Assembly (NCBI RefSeq): GCF_014897675.1
Contig: NZ_JABUXU010000026.1
Coordinates: forward strand, 1 to 38,963
DNA from: Advenella sp. FME57
GTDB taxonomy: Bacteria; Pseudomonadota; Gammaproteobacteria; Burkholderiales; Burkholderiaceae_B
Reading direction: 5' to 3'
DNA: 38,963 nt
In this document: one piece after another, positions 22,746-31,657 of the stretch
How positions within the stretch are numbered: the stretch's first letter is position 1
Layout: each line of letters begins with the position of its first letter
Notes under the pieces: generated by a model
Told to the model about the DNA's origin: nothing
The model's input: the letters and a program-made list of their open reading frames with translations, nothing else
The model's database searches: none
Position numbers and translations under genes: made by a program

Positions 22746-23633
22746 GTGAAAATTGATCTGCTCACATTAAAATTATTTATACGGGTTGTTGATGAGGGCA
22801 CGATCAGTCGCGCAGCAGAACTGGAAAATATCGCGGCGGCCGCAGTTAGCCGCCGCCTTTCAGAACTGGAAGACAAGCTGGACCTGATCCTGCTGAACCG
22901 GACAAATCGCGGTGTCACACCAACACCTGCCGGTCTGGAACTGCTGTACCGAGGACGCGCGATTCTTAACAGCGTACAAGCTGTAGAACACCAGCTTAGC
23001 GACTTTGGCAAAGGGCAGCGCGGCAGCGTCACGCTCGCGGCCAACCCCACCGCCATAACGCAATTTCTGGCTCCGTTACTGGCCGACTTTACAGGCAAGT
23101 ATCCCAATATCCAATTGCACCTGGAAGAGAAAAACAGCCTTAGCATTACCAGGGCGCTGGCCGCTGGCAAACTGGACATCGGCATCTTCACTCAAATTCC
23201 CTATCAGGACGATATCGAGGTTGCGCATTTTCGCAAGGATACGCTGATCGTTCTGGTGCCGGCCGGACATCCCCTGGCAAAGCGCGATCGGGTTTCTTTC
23301 AGGGATACGCTCGACTATAGCCACATTACGCTTACCGCAGGCACCCAGCTCAATTACCAGCTTATTAATGCAGCGCGGGCAGAGTCGACCAATGTCAGGA
23401 TTGATATTGAGACATCGGGCTATGATGCCATGTGCCTGCTCATCAACGCAAATATGGGCATCGGCATTCTGCCTGAAGGCTGTGTGGATCTATACAGAGT
23501 GCCCGATACAGTAAGGGTCAGGCTTGATGAAGAATGGGCGGAGCGCAAAATCCTGATTGGCGCCCGCCGCATTCGAGACCTGTCACCAAGCGCAAGACAG
23601 GTATTTGATTTCCTTTCGGAAAAGATAGTATGA
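22746..23633 (+). CDS. LysR-family regulator downstream of maiA
   Basis: A regulator of 295 residues. The helix-turn-helix is at residues 1-65 ('LTLKLFIRVVDEGTISRAAELENIAAAAVSRRLSELEDKL'), followed by an effector domain ('GSVTLAANPTAITQFLAPLLADF', 'LDIGIF', 'LIVLVPAGHPLAKRD'). It starts with GTG at 22746 and no clear ribosome binding site, so it may be translated partly by coupling with maiA, 27 nt upstream. Probable role: maleate-responsive control of maiA (inference from position). Confidence 0.88.
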   Translation: MKIDLLTLKLFIRVVDEGTISRAAELENIAAAAVSRRLSELEDKLDLILLNRTNRGVTPTPAGLELLYRGRAILNSVQAVEHQLSDFGKGQRGSVTLAANPTAITQFLAPLLADFTGKYPNIQLHLEEKNSLSITRALAAGKLDIGIFTQIPYQDDIEVAHFRKDTLIVLVPAGHPLAKRDRVSFRDTLDYSHITLTAGTQLNYQLINAARAESTNVRIDIETSGYDAMCLLINANMGIGILPEGCVDLYRVPDTVRVRLDEEWAERKILIGARRIRDLSPSARQVFDFLSEKIV

Positions 23634-23932
23634 GCGGTCCGACCAGCCACCTGGGTTTGGAAGCGACTACATAACATTCCTCAAAATAAAGTAGCCAAAC
23701 CGCGTGCATTATTGCATTTACGCTTGTGCAAATTTGGACTTCTTGTTCACCGGCACTTCTACTCATAAATCTACCGATAACACCCGCCCCCCATCTTTTG
23801 CAATTTGCCGTTTCACACATAACCGCGTCCGCTAAATTTATAAGCTGTAAGTACTAGACGCAACCATACCGCAACCCTATACTAGTTGCAGCCACACCGA
23901 TCCAATCAACATTCGCACCGGAGACCATTTAC

Positions 23933-25252
23933 ATGGCTAACGAATCGACTGAAGAAGCTCTGGCGGTAACAGACGCAGACGCACAGCACACGCGTCGGCA
24001 ATTTTTGCGTAATGGCGTTACTGCAGTCACCGGCGTTCTTGCAAGCAGCGCCGGACTGAGTGCCGCAGCCGCCCAATCCGCGACAGCGGGCAAAGAAGCC
24101 GCGGCCGCAGCCGACAATGCGCTGGCCATCCCACCGTGGACCAAGCAACCAGGCGCCCTGGTTGGCAGTCGTCCTTATGGCAAGCCATCCGAATTTGAAA
24201 GCGGGGTTATTCGCCATCTTCGCAAGACGGACAAACAGTATTTTTCTTCCTCGACCCGCACGCCACTACAGGAACTCGATGGCATCATTACGCCTAACGG
24301 GCTCTTCTACGAACGCCACCACAATGGCATTCCCGATATCAATCCCGCTGAACACCGACTGGTCGTGCATGGGTTGGTAGACAATGCACTGTCTTTCACT
24401 CTGAATGATATCCGGCGCTTTCCCTCGCACTCTCAGATTTATTTTCTTGAATGCTCCGGCAATCCGGGATACGCGGTCTATGGCAAGACGGCAGCCGAAG
24501 CCAACGGCCTGGTCAGTTGCGCCGAATGGACCGGCGTGCCGCTCAAGACAGTTCTGAACGAGGCCGGCGTCAAGCCCGAGGCCAAGTGGGTGATTGCCGA
24601 GGGTGCCGACGGCGCAGGCATGACGCGCAGCATTCCGCTGGAAAAGTGCCTGGACGATGCCATGCTCGTGTACAGTCAGAACGGAGAGCGCCTGCGCCCC
24701 GAGCAGGGATATCCGCTAAGACTGTTGGTGCCCGGCTATGAAGGCAATATGAGCATCAAGTGGTTGCGCCGTCTGCAGGTCGCAGACCAGCCGGTGCATT
24801 CGCGCGAAGAAACGTCAAAGTACACGGACATCCTGCCCGACGGCAAGGCCCGCGAATTCACATTTGTGATGGAAGCCAAATCCATCATTACCAGCCCGTC
24901 GGGCGGACAGCAAATCGATGGCAAGGGGTTTCATGAAATCCGCGGTATTGCCTGGAGCGGCAAAGGACGCATTACCAAAGTAGAGATCTCGGTTGACGAG
25001 GGGAAAACCTGGCAACCTGCCAGGTTGCAGACGCCGGTCCTGAGCAAGGCGTTGACACGCTTTCTCTTTCCATGGGAATGGAACGGCGAACCCGTGGTAA
25101 TACAAAGCCGGGCCACCGATGAAACAGGGTACATACAGCCTACGCTGGAATCACTCATCGAGGTGCGCGGCGTCAATGGCACCTATCACAACAACGCGAT
25201 TACCCCTTGGCGTATCGCATCTGACGGAAAGGTGACTCATGCACGCGCTTAA
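23933..25252 (+). CDS. soxC: SoxC-type molybdopterin sulfite/sulfur dehydrogenase subunit
   Basis: A periplasmic molybdenum enzyme of 439 residues from the sulfite oxidase family. A Tat signal carries the twin arginine at residues 21-22 (RRQFL). The molybdenum-cofactor domain has 'TPNGLFYERHHNGIPDINP' and the ligand Cys174 in 'IYFLECSGNPGY', then 'EWTGVPL' and 'YPLRLLVPGYEGNMSIKWLRRLQV'. The C-terminal dimerisation domain carries 'IRGIAWSGKGRITKVEISVDEGKTW'. Length equals Paracoccus SoxC. The stop overlaps the soxD-like gene by 14 nt, so they are translationally coupled. No soxXYZAB is in the window; it may work as a separate sulfite dehydrogenase. Confidence 0.92.
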   Translation: MANESTEEALAVTDADAQHTRRQFLRNGVTAVTGVLASSAGLSAAAAQSATAGKEAAAAADNALAIPPWTKQPGALVGSRPYGKPSEFESGVIRHLRKTDKQYFSSSTRTPLQELDGIITPNGLFYERHHNGIPDINPAEHRLVVHGLVDNALSFTLNDIRRFPSHSQIYFLECSGNPGYAVYGKTAAEANGLVSCAEWTGVPLKTVLNEAGVKPEAKWVIAEGADGAGMTRSIPLEKCLDDAMLVYSQNGERLRPEQGYPLRLLVPGYEGNMSIKWLRRLQVADQPVHSREETSKYTDILPDGKAREFTFVMEAKSIITSPSGGQQIDGKGFHEIRGIAWSGKGRITKVEISVDEGKTWQPARLQTPVLSKALTRFLFPWEWNGEPVVIQSRATDETGYIQPTLESLIEVRGVNGTYHNNAITPWRIASDGKVTHARA

Positions 25253-25871
25253 AACTTCTCTTGCAGGAACATATGCAGCCAGACACGCCGTTGCGCTGCT
25301 TGCATGCGTCGCGCTACTGGGTGCAACTGCGGGCGCGGCTCATGCAGAACAGAAATTCGGCTTTGGCCATCCAGTCACGCCTGAAGAAATAGTCGCGTGG
25401 GACATCAATGTGTTTGCCGATGGACGCAATCTGCCAGATGGCAGCGGCACAGTCACGCAGGGCGGCGCCATTTACGCCCAGCAATGTGCCTCCTGTCATG
25501 GCAGCAAGGGCGAAGGAGGCAGTGGCGACAAACTGGTGGGCGGCATTGGCAAACTGGCCAGCGGAAAGCCGGTCAAGACAGTGGGCAGCTACTGGCCGTA
25601 CGCTCCAACTTTATTTGACTACATCAGACGCGCCATGCCGTTGACTGCTCCCCAGAGCCTGAATAACGAACAGGTATATGCCGTTACCGCCTATCTTCTT
25701 CACTTGAACGGGCTTGTGGAGCAAGACGCGCGCCTGGATGCAAAATCGCTTGCTGCAATCAAGATGCCCAATCGGGATGGCTTTGTGCCTGACCCGCGCC
25801 CGGATGTTCCACAAACCCCCGGCAGCACCGACAAACCCGCCAGCGACAAGACAGCAACACAATCGCAATAA
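25239..25871 (+). CDS. soxD: SoxD-type monohaem c-type cytochrome
   Basis: A periplasmic cytochrome c of 210 residues that accepts electrons from the SoxC-like enzyme. A signal peptide ends near AHA-E (residue 37), and one haem site CASCH is at residues 83-87. The probable axial Met is in 'RRAMPLTAPQSL' (Met133), and 'NNEQVYAVTAYLLHLNGLV' is typical of SoxD. A Pro/Thr/Lys-rich tail ends the protein. It has one haem site, whereas Paracoccus SoxD is dihaem and about 380 residues, so it is the short form. Its start lies inside the soxC end (14-nt overlap). Electron acceptor unknown. Confidence 0.9.
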   Translation: MHALKTSLAGTYAARHAVALLACVALLGATAGAAHAEQKFGFGHPVTPEEIVAWDINVFADGRNLPDGSGTVTQGGAIYAQQCASCHGSKGEGGSGDKLVGGIGKLASGKPVKTVGSYWPYAPTLFDYIRRAMPLTAPQSLNNEQVYAVTAYLLHLNGLVEQDARLDAKSLAAIKMPNRDGFVPDPRPDVPQTPGSTDKPASDKTATQSQ

Positions 25872-26031
25872 TATCAATGCGATCAGGCAGCTTCAGGCAA
25901 AATGCGATGCTTTCCATGTATATTGCAGAATAATCCATGACCCATAAGGTGATGACAATTGTAATAGTACTGCTGCCCTGGATATCATCGCGCATTGCCG
26001 CCCACAGCCCCAATGCCATAGGGTATCGCCG

Positions 26032-26955
26032 ATGACCCGGCCGATCGGAGACCTGGACATCAATCTGCTGCTCGCGCTGGATGCGCTGTTGCAGGACCAG
26101 AATGTGACGCATGCTGCAGCCAGATTGAACATCACGCAGTCGGCGCTATCGGGGCGCCTGACCAGGCTGCGTCGTATTTTCAATGATCCGCTATTCGTAC
26201 CGTCATCTTCTGGACGCGGTATGACGCCCACCTCGCATACCCTGGCACTCAAGCCGGAACTGCAACGCCTGTTGCAGCAATTGACGCAGTTTGTCCAGTC
26301 GGCGCACGTTTTCGATCCCGCCACCAGTGAACGCACATTTCGTATTGCCGCGATGGATAACCCGGCGGCTATTCTTGCCCCGGCGCTGCTACCGTTGATT
26401 GGAGCCCGGGCGCCGGCAGTCAGGGTCGCCTTTACATTACCCGATAAAAACCAGGTGAATGGGCAACTGGAACGAGGCGAAGTGGATCTGTTTATTGGCA
26501 CCGCGCAGGATGCGGCGCCAAACCTGATCGGACGCCTGCTCTTTAACGAGGAGTTCCTGACGGCGCAACGCATCGGCCATCCCCGCGGCACAGGTCCCCT
26601 CTCCCTGGATACGTTTTGCGAACTGGATCACCTGCTGATTTCGACCAGCGGCGGCATGTTCAACGGCATGATTGACGAGGCGCTTGCCGATCTCGGTCGG
26701 CAACGCCGCGTAACGGTGTCGGTCCAGAGCTACGCCCTGGCCCCGCTGATTCTGAATTCGACAGATTGCATCTGCACGCTACCCAAACGTTTTCTACAGC
26801 GGTTTACCAGCCACCTGGAATTGTTTACCCCGCCACTGACCTTGGATACATTCTCAATGAAGCTGTTCTGGCATTCGACAGTGAATGCCGATCCGGCGCA
26901 CCGCTGGCTGCGGTCGATGGTTTTCGACGCTGTGCAGACGAAGCATGGTCATTGA
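26032..26955 (+). CDS. LysR-family regulator (NodD-like subgroup)
   Basis: A regulator of 307 residues with the NodD/NahR-type N-terminus 'DLDINLLLALDALLQDQNVTHAAARLNITQSALSGRLTRLRRIFNDPLFV', then an effector domain with 'ERTFRIAAMDNPAAILAPALLPLI' and 'EVDLFIGT'. AGGG lies 9 nt before the ATG. It sits between soxCD and the metallo-hydrolase gene, all on the plus strand, 112 bp before the latter. Members of this group usually regulate a nearby or divergent catabolic gene; the metallo-hydrolase is the best candidate (inference). Confidence 0.87.
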   Translation: MTRPIGDLDINLLLALDALLQDQNVTHAAARLNITQSALSGRLTRLRRIFNDPLFVPSSSGRGMTPTSHTLALKPELQRLLQQLTQFVQSAHVFDPATSERTFRIAAMDNPAAILAPALLPLIGARAPAVRVAFTLPDKNQVNGQLERGEVDLFIGTAQDAAPNLIGRLLFNEEFLTAQRIGHPRGTGPLSLDTFCELDHLLISTSGGMFNGMIDEALADLGRQRRVTVSVQSYALAPLILNSTDCICTLPKRFLQRFTSHLELFTPPLTLDTFSMKLFWHSTVNADPAHRWLRSMVFDAVQTKHGH

Positions 26956-27067
26956 GTTTGCAAGCTATCAGTCATATCGATAGGTCGAATTGAAATTTAC
27001 AATTTGTGCAGCGCCAGACAATGGCGCATGATGTGATTTCTCCACCCAACCATGGAAAATCAACGAA

Positions 27068-28054
27068 ATGTCACGTATTACTCCCCTTCTTTTTTCAGGT
27101 GCGCTGGCCATCGCAAGTGTGATTGCCTTGCCCGCCGCCTCTGCCCAAACCGCGCCCGTTGCCAAGACCGCTACTTATACGCAAGTGGCCGATTCCTATT
27201 CTATGCCGCTTGGTAACATGACCATTACCGCTATATCTGACGGCACCGTACCGCAGGATCTTTATCAATTACTGATTGGTCCATCGCATTCTCATATCGA
27301 CAATTTGCTGGACAAGGCTTTCCTTGCGAACCCGGTAGAAGCATCCATCAATGCATTTGTGATTCGCGATGGCGAACGTATTATTCTGGTCGATACCGGC
27401 TCCGGAGAGCTTTTTGGGCCCGGCTTCGGCGGCAAACTTTATGATAGCCTGGCCAGCGTGGGAGTCAAACCCGAACAAGTGACCGACGTGCTTATTACGC
27501 ATATTCATACTGACCACACCGGCGGCCTGGTGATAAACGGCAAGCCGGCGTTTGCAAATGCCACCGTCCATGTCGGTGCGCCAGATCTGGCCTTTTTCCT
27601 GGATGCCGGCAATGCCAAGAAAACCGGCTATGATGATAAGTATTTCGCAGAAGCGATCAAGACAATAGGCGTATATGAAAAACTGGGAAAAGTTAAAACT
27701 TTTGATGACGGGCAAACCGTAATGCCTGGCGTAAAAGCGTCCATTCACCCGGGACACACGCCAGGCAGCGCGTTCTTTACCGTCAACAGCCAAGACCAAT
27801 CCATTGTTTTCGTTGGAGACATTGTCCATGTTGCGTCTCTGCAATTTCCCGAACCTGACATCGCCATTGTTTATGACCTGAAGCCAGAAGACGCAATATC
27901 GGTAAGAAAAAATGCGTTTTCCGATTTCGCCGACAAGCGCCAGCTGATCGCTGCACCCCACTTGCCATTTCCCGGGATCGGCCATGTCCGCTCCGAGGCG
28001 AAGACCCATTTCAGCTGGCATCCGGTCGAATATCGCAACCGCGCAAGCGATTGA
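27068..28054 (+). CDS. Metallo-beta-lactamase-fold hydrolase, methyl parathion hydrolase family
   Basis: A periplasmic dinuclear metallo-hydrolase of 328 residues with a signal peptide ending near 'PAASAQ'. Metal ligands: H145-x-H147-x-D149-H150 (THIHTDHTGG), H230 (HPGHTPGS), D251 (VFVGDIVHVA) and H298 (APHLPFPGIGH). All seven ligand positions of methyl parathion hydrolase are present with small, steady offsets, and the flanking patches 'ITAISDGTVP', 'FGPGFGG' and 'HLPFPGIGHVR' match that family. Native substrates of such enzymes may be lactones or esters; phosphotriesterase activity is possible but unproven. It is convergent with the MFS gene, with a 4-bp gap. Confidence 0.87.
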   Translation: MSRITPLLFSGALAIASVIALPAASAQTAPVAKTATYTQVADSYSMPLGNMTITAISDGTVPQDLYQLLIGPSHSHIDNLLDKAFLANPVEASINAFVIRDGERIILVDTGSGELFGPGFGGKLYDSLASVGVKPEQVTDVLITHIHTDHTGGLVINGKPAFANATVHVGAPDLAFFLDAGNAKKTGYDDKYFAEAIKTIGVYEKLGKVKTFDDGQTVMPGVKASIHPGHTPGSAFFTVNSQDQSIVFVGDIVHVASLQFPEPDIAIVYDLKPEDAISVRKNAFSDFADKRQLIAAPHLPFPGIGHVRSEAKTHFSWHPVEYRNRASD

Positions 28055-28058
28055 TGAT

Positions 28059-29315
28059 TCAGCGCATATCGTGGGTTGGCATCACGGTAGCGGCCGGTAG
28101 CAACCTCTCCTGTTGCGCGCGCCTGGCGACAGGCGCACGCATGGCACGTGCATAACGCCGGGGACAAAAACGCAAGACCAGGATGGTGACAACAAGCACG
28201 GTTGCCAGATGTCCCATCCATCCGGCCTTGTAACTACCCGTCGCCTCGTGCAGTACCGCAACAAGCCATGCCGGCGCCGCGGCGATCAGAAAACCGCCGC
28301 CTTGCATGAGGGCCGAGAGCGCCCCGGCCTGTGCGGGATCGGGCAGATGGTCCAGCGCTACGATCATCAGTAAGGCAAAGCAGCCACCCAGACCGCACCC
28401 CAGCACAATCACCCAGACAAGCGCTGCGTAGCCCGGCGCTAACGCCAAACCAGCAAAACCGATACCCTGCATCACAAGTGTGAGCCACAGCCAGGGCCGG
28501 CGATCCAGTGAGTTCCTTGCAAACAGTGGCAGCGTTAGTGCCGACAGCGCCTGGCTCACCGCCAGCACTGCCAGCAAGCCGCCACTGGCCCCGGCACTCC
28601 AGCCACGCTCCTGATAAGCCGGCGCCAGCCAGGCCACTACAGATGTATAGCCACCATTCATCAGTCCGAAGCAGAGCATCAAAAGCCATGTACGAGGTCG
28701 GGCCAGCAACAGCCGGGCAGCGCCTTCCGCCTTGCTCATGCCGGCATCAATCGGCAGAAAGGACCATGCCAGCATGAGCGCCACAGCAGCCGGCAATGCG
28801 AACCAGGCCAGGCCAACGGCCCATAGTCCTGTGCTCGAAGATACGGCAGGCGCGGTGAGTGCGCCCAGTGCTCCACCGCCCATGAGCATTGCCGAATAAA
28901 GTCCCATCATGGGACCGACATGACGGGCAAACTCACGCTTGATGATCCCCGGAAAAATCGCCTGTATGACAGCAACACCCAAACCGATCAACGCTGCGGT
29001 CGCAACAAGACTCCATCCGCTTATGCTCAGCAGACGCAAAGCGCAACCGCCACAGATCACCAGCAATGCGCCAATGACAGAACGGCGCGCACCAAAAGTA
29101 CTTTGCAGGGCCGGCCCGATAAACGCCACACCGCCCATCAGCAACATCGGCACCAGCGTAAGCAGGGCCATGCCTTGCAGGCCCAGCCCCGTATGCTCCT
29201 GAATATTGCCGGCAAGAGGTCCGATACTTGTCATGAAGGGTCGCAGATTGAACCCTATAAGCGCAACAGTTGCGACAAGCATGGCTCGCACAAGCGTCGA
29301 TTGGCCCCACATCAT
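28059..29315 (-). CDS. CynX/NimT-family MFS transporter
   Basis: An inner-membrane transporter of about 418 residues with twelve predicted helices. Family features are the N-terminal 'FNLRPFMTSIGPLAGNIQEHTGL', 'GARRSVIGALLVICGG', and the second half 'LMNGGYTSVVAWLAPAYQERGWSAGASGGLLAVLAVSQALSAL'. Members carry cyanate, 2-nitroimidazole and other small molecules. The frame is open to 29393, but ATG 29315 has AAGGGG 8 nt upstream and is 4 nt after the stop of the deaminase gene, a classical coupled pair. The likely cargo is a purine, pyrimidine or related base (inference from the deaminase). Confidence 0.9.
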   Translation of the reverse strand: MMWGQSTLVRAMLVATVALIGFNLRPFMTSIGPLAGNIQEHTGLGLQGMALLTLVPMLLMGGVAFIGPALQSTFGARRSVIGALLVICGGCALRLLSISGWSLVATAALIGLGVAVIQAIFPGIIKREFARHVGPMMGLYSAMLMGGGALGALTAPAVSSSTGLWAVGLAWFALPAAVALMLAWSFLPIDAGMSKAEGAARLLLARPRTWLLMLCFGLMNGGYTSVVAWLAPAYQERGWSAGASGGLLAVLAVSQALSALTLPLFARNSLDRRPWLWLTLVMQGIGFAGLALAPGYAALVWVIVLGCGLGGCFALLMIVALDHLPDPAQAGALSALMQGGGFLIAAAPAWLVAVLHEATGSYKAGWMGHLATVLVVTILVLRFCPRRYARAMRAPVARRAQQERLLPAATVMPTHDMR

Positions 29316-29319
29316 GGAT

Positions 29320-29793
29320 TCAAGCCCCTTTTTGTTCCTGATGTTTCCAATGGGCGTACAGATCGGGCCTGGCAGCAAGCCGGGTTGGCACATGCCGAAT
29401 GGTCATGGACTGTTCGGCAAACGGCTTGGCCAGGTCGGCATATATTTCTGCTGTAGACAGACCATAGGGCGCACCGTCTTCATTGCTATAGGCGTATGTA
29501 ACGTCTTTGATTCCCGCCAGCCTCATTGCCCCCATGCACATGGGACACGGGTGACCGCTGGCAAAAACGCTGCACCCTGCCAGACTGGCTAAACCCAGAT
29601 GCTGACTGGCCGCCCTGATGGCCAGCAACTCTGCGTGTGCGGTAGGATCGTTGGTCGTCATGATTTCGTTGACCGCCTGGGCGATCACCTGGCCGTTGCG
29701 AACGACCAACGCCCCAAATGGGCGACCACCCTTTTCTGCGTTGGTATAGGCAAGCGCGATCGCCTGCTGGAGAAAATTTGTATTGTCTTGCAT
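29320..29793 (-). CDS. Nucleoside/guanine deaminase family protein
   Basis: A zinc-dependent cytidine-deaminase-fold enzyme of 157 residues. Zinc motifs are 'TAHAELLAIRAA' (HAE) and 'GHPCPMCMGAMRLAGI' (PCxxC). Sequence style, including 'GGRPFGALVVRNGQVIAQAVNEIMTTNDPTAHAE' and the C-terminal segment, resembles Bacillus guanine deaminase GuaD. It should hydrolyse an amino group from a purine or pyrimidine base in the cytoplasm. It is the middle gene of a three-gene operon: ankyrin protein (19-nt gap), deaminase, MFS transporter (4-nt gap). Confidence 0.9.
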   Translation of the reverse strand: MQDNTNFLQQAIALAYTNAEKGGRPFGALVVRNGQVIAQAVNEIMTTNDPTAHAELLAIRAASQHLGLASLAGCSVFASGHPCPMCMGAMRLAGIKDVTYAYSNEDGAPYGLSTAEIYADLAKPFAEQSMTIRHVPTRLAARPDLYAHWKHQEQKGA

Positions 29794-29812
29794 TGATGTG
29801 ACCTTTCGATTG

Positions 29813-30481
29813 TCAACGCCCGCCAGCGGCGCGCAGCCTATTTTCTATTTCGCGATAGCCATGTGAACGCGCGTGCGCAAGTGGGCTAACGCCTTCACGA
29901 TCAGCCAGATTGGGATTGGCTTGCGCCTTCAGCAGGGCGTCCACGATCTGCTGGTGCTGCTCACCGCCTGAGCCAAGAATAATTGCCTCCAGCAATGCGG
30001 TCCATCCCAGATTGTTAACGTGGTCAACATCGACCCCGGCTTCAATCAGCGTTCTGACGGTTTGGACATGGCCGCGTTCGGCAGCAGGAATCAGTGCCGT
30101 TCCCCCATATCGATTGGTACTCGCCAGATCGGCGCCGTGAGCCAGCGTGAGCTTGAGAATCTCCAAATGCCCTCTGGCGCCGGCATACAAATAGGCGCTG
30201 TCACTGATATTGTCTTTTGCGTTGACATCGGCGCCTGCCGCGATAAGCGTTTGCGCAGCGCGCACCTTGTTCGCCCTGGTGGCAACAAGCAGCGCGGTCG
30301 CGCCAGAGCTATCGCGTGCGTCTGTTTCTGCCCCGCCGGATAAAAGTTGCGTGATGGCAGCAACGTCGTCATTGCCTGCTGCACTATGCAACGGATATGC
30401 TTGCATGACTGCTCCCGAGAAGATAGGCGTGCAGGCCAGTAGCACGGCTGCGAACACTGCCACAACAATCGATCTGGTCAT
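29813..30481 (-). CDS. Ankyrin-repeat exported protein, possible lipoprotein
   Basis: A protein of 222 residues with an N-terminal signal sequence (MTRSIVVAVFAAVLLAC, lipobox-like LLAC at 14-17) followed by about five ankyrin repeats. Examples are 'GATALLVATRANKVRAAQTLIAAGADVNAKD', 'YGGTALIPAAERGHVQTVRTLIEAGVDVDHVN' and 'LGWTALLEAII'. GGAGGT lies just before the ATG. It is the first gene of the operon with a nucleoside deaminase and an MFS transporter. Periplasmic ankyrin proteins are protein-binding scaffolds, and some accompany catalases or other enzymes; the partner here is unknown. If residue 17 is not lipidated, cleavage near 'FSGA' is possible. Confidence 0.86.
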   Translation of the reverse strand: MTRSIVVAVFAAVLLACTPIFSGAVMQAYPLHSAAGNDDVAAITQLLSGGAETDARDSSGATALLVATRANKVRAAQTLIAAGADVNAKDNISDSAYLYAGARGHLEILKLTLAHGADLASTNRYGGTALIPAAERGHVQTVRTLIEAGVDVDHVNNLGWTALLEAIILGSGGEQHQQIVDALLKAQANPNLADREGVSPLAHARSHGYREIENRLRAAGGR

Positions 30482-30572
30482 GTGACCTCCAAAATCATTG
30501 CAATAAGGATTGGGATCGGCGCCTGGCGCTTAATAATCGCGTACAGGACGATGGGCTGCACAAACACTGAAT

Positions 30573-30649
30573 TTAAGCACCTTGTGCGAGTTGTGTCCGT
30601 ATCGGCACCGAACCTATTGCGAAAAAAAGCAGCGCTGTCGGGTGCTTAA
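30573..30649. repeat. Distant inverted repeat in the gap between ankyrin and nadC genes
   Basis: TTAAGCACC (30573-30581) and its exact complement GGTGCTTAA (30641-30649) flank a 59-nt interval in the 282-bp gap between the divergently placed ends of the ankyrin gene and nadC. I see no other gene or promoter here with confidence. It could form a long-loop hairpin near the ankyrin operon start, or be chance. Confidence 0.3.
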
Positions 30650-30763
30650 GTCTAACCTCCGTTCATTGCCACTTGCTTGCCGCCTGACTGCCGTGTTATT
30701 GACGGCGTAACGTGACAAGAGCGTGACTACGCCTGTGTGGTGACCGCCACATCGCCATTGCAT

Positions 30764-31627
30764 TCATACCTGAAAATCAAGGCCGATATCCAGCGCTTTG
30801 GTGCTGTGCGTCAGATATCCGATCGCGATATAGTCAACACCAGTTTGCGCCACGGCTTGCACCGTTTCTGGCGTAATGCCGCCGGACGCTTCCGTTTGCG
30901 CCTTGCCCTGGCACATTGCCACGGCCCGGCGCAAGGTATCGCAATCCATATTGTCCAGCAACACAAGCCTGACGCCTTCTTCCAGGGCAACCGCCAGCTG
31001 TTCCAGGGTATCGACCTCAAGCTCAACGGGCGTCAAGTGTCCTGCATGCGCATGGGCCTGGGCAATGGCTGTACGCAGATCACCGGCCAGCGCAATGTGG
31101 TTGTCTTTGATCAGCATGGCGTCATCCAGCGCCATCCGGTGATTCCAGCCGCCCCCGACGCGAACTGCGTATTTCTGCAGTACCCGCAAGCCCGGAATTG
31201 TCTTGCGGGTGCAGGTAATGCGTGCGTTCGTATCGGCTACCAGTTTGACAATATCTGCGGTCTGCGTGGCGATACCGCTCAGGTGCGTCAGGAAATTGAG
31301 CGCCGTACGCTCAGCGGCAAGCATGGACCGGATATCCCCTGAAACCGTCGCCAGTAACTGGCCTGCCTCAACATGCGCTCCATCCTGCCGGACAATATCT
31401 ACTTTGATGGCTGGATCAATTTGCGCAAAGGCCAGCCGGGCCAGCGCCATTCCGGCGATCACGCCCGGGCGGCGCGACACCAGATGCAGGCGCCCCTGCT
31501 TGCCAGCAGGGATGGTCGCCTGGGACGTAATATCGCCTTTTCGCCCCATATCTTCTGCCAGCGCTGCCTGCACAAATGGTAATAAAACAACGTCGGGTAA
31601 TTCGTGAGCAGCCGGATTCATAAGCAC
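30764..31627 (-). CDS. nadC: Quinolinate (nicotinate-nucleotide) phosphoribosyltransferase
   Basis: A cytoplasmic enzyme of 287 residues that joins quinolinate and PRPP to give nicotinate mononucleotide, CO2 and PPi, the third step of de novo NAD synthesis. Typical motifs are 'ALAEDMGRKGDITSQA', 'ERTALNFLTHLSGIAT', 'ARITCTRKTIPGLRVLQKYAVRVGGGWNHRMALDDAMLIKDNH' and 'VELEVDTLEQL...VLLDNM', 'EASGGITPETV'. GTG 31627 has AGGA at 5-8 nt; the in-frame ATG 31621 is an equally possible start. A 35-bp palindrome lies 31 bp upstream (31658-31692), so nadC has its own regulated promoter. Confidence 0.95.
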   Translation of the reverse strand: MLMNPAAHELPDVVLLPFVQAALAEDMGRKGDITSQATIPAGKQGRLHLVSRRPGVIAGMALARLAFAQIDPAIKVDIVRQDGAHVEAGQLLATVSGDIRSMLAAERTALNFLTHLSGIATQTADIVKLVADTNARITCTRKTIPGLRVLQKYAVRVGGGWNHRMALDDAMLIKDNHIALAGDLRTAIAQAHAHAGHLTPVELEVDTLEQLAVALEEGVRLVLLDNMDCDTLRRAVAMCQGKAQTEASGGITPETVQAVAQTGVDYIAIGYLTHSTKALDIGLDFQV

Positions 31628-31657
31628 GCAGGTCCTGTTAAAAAATCGCCCCCTAGG

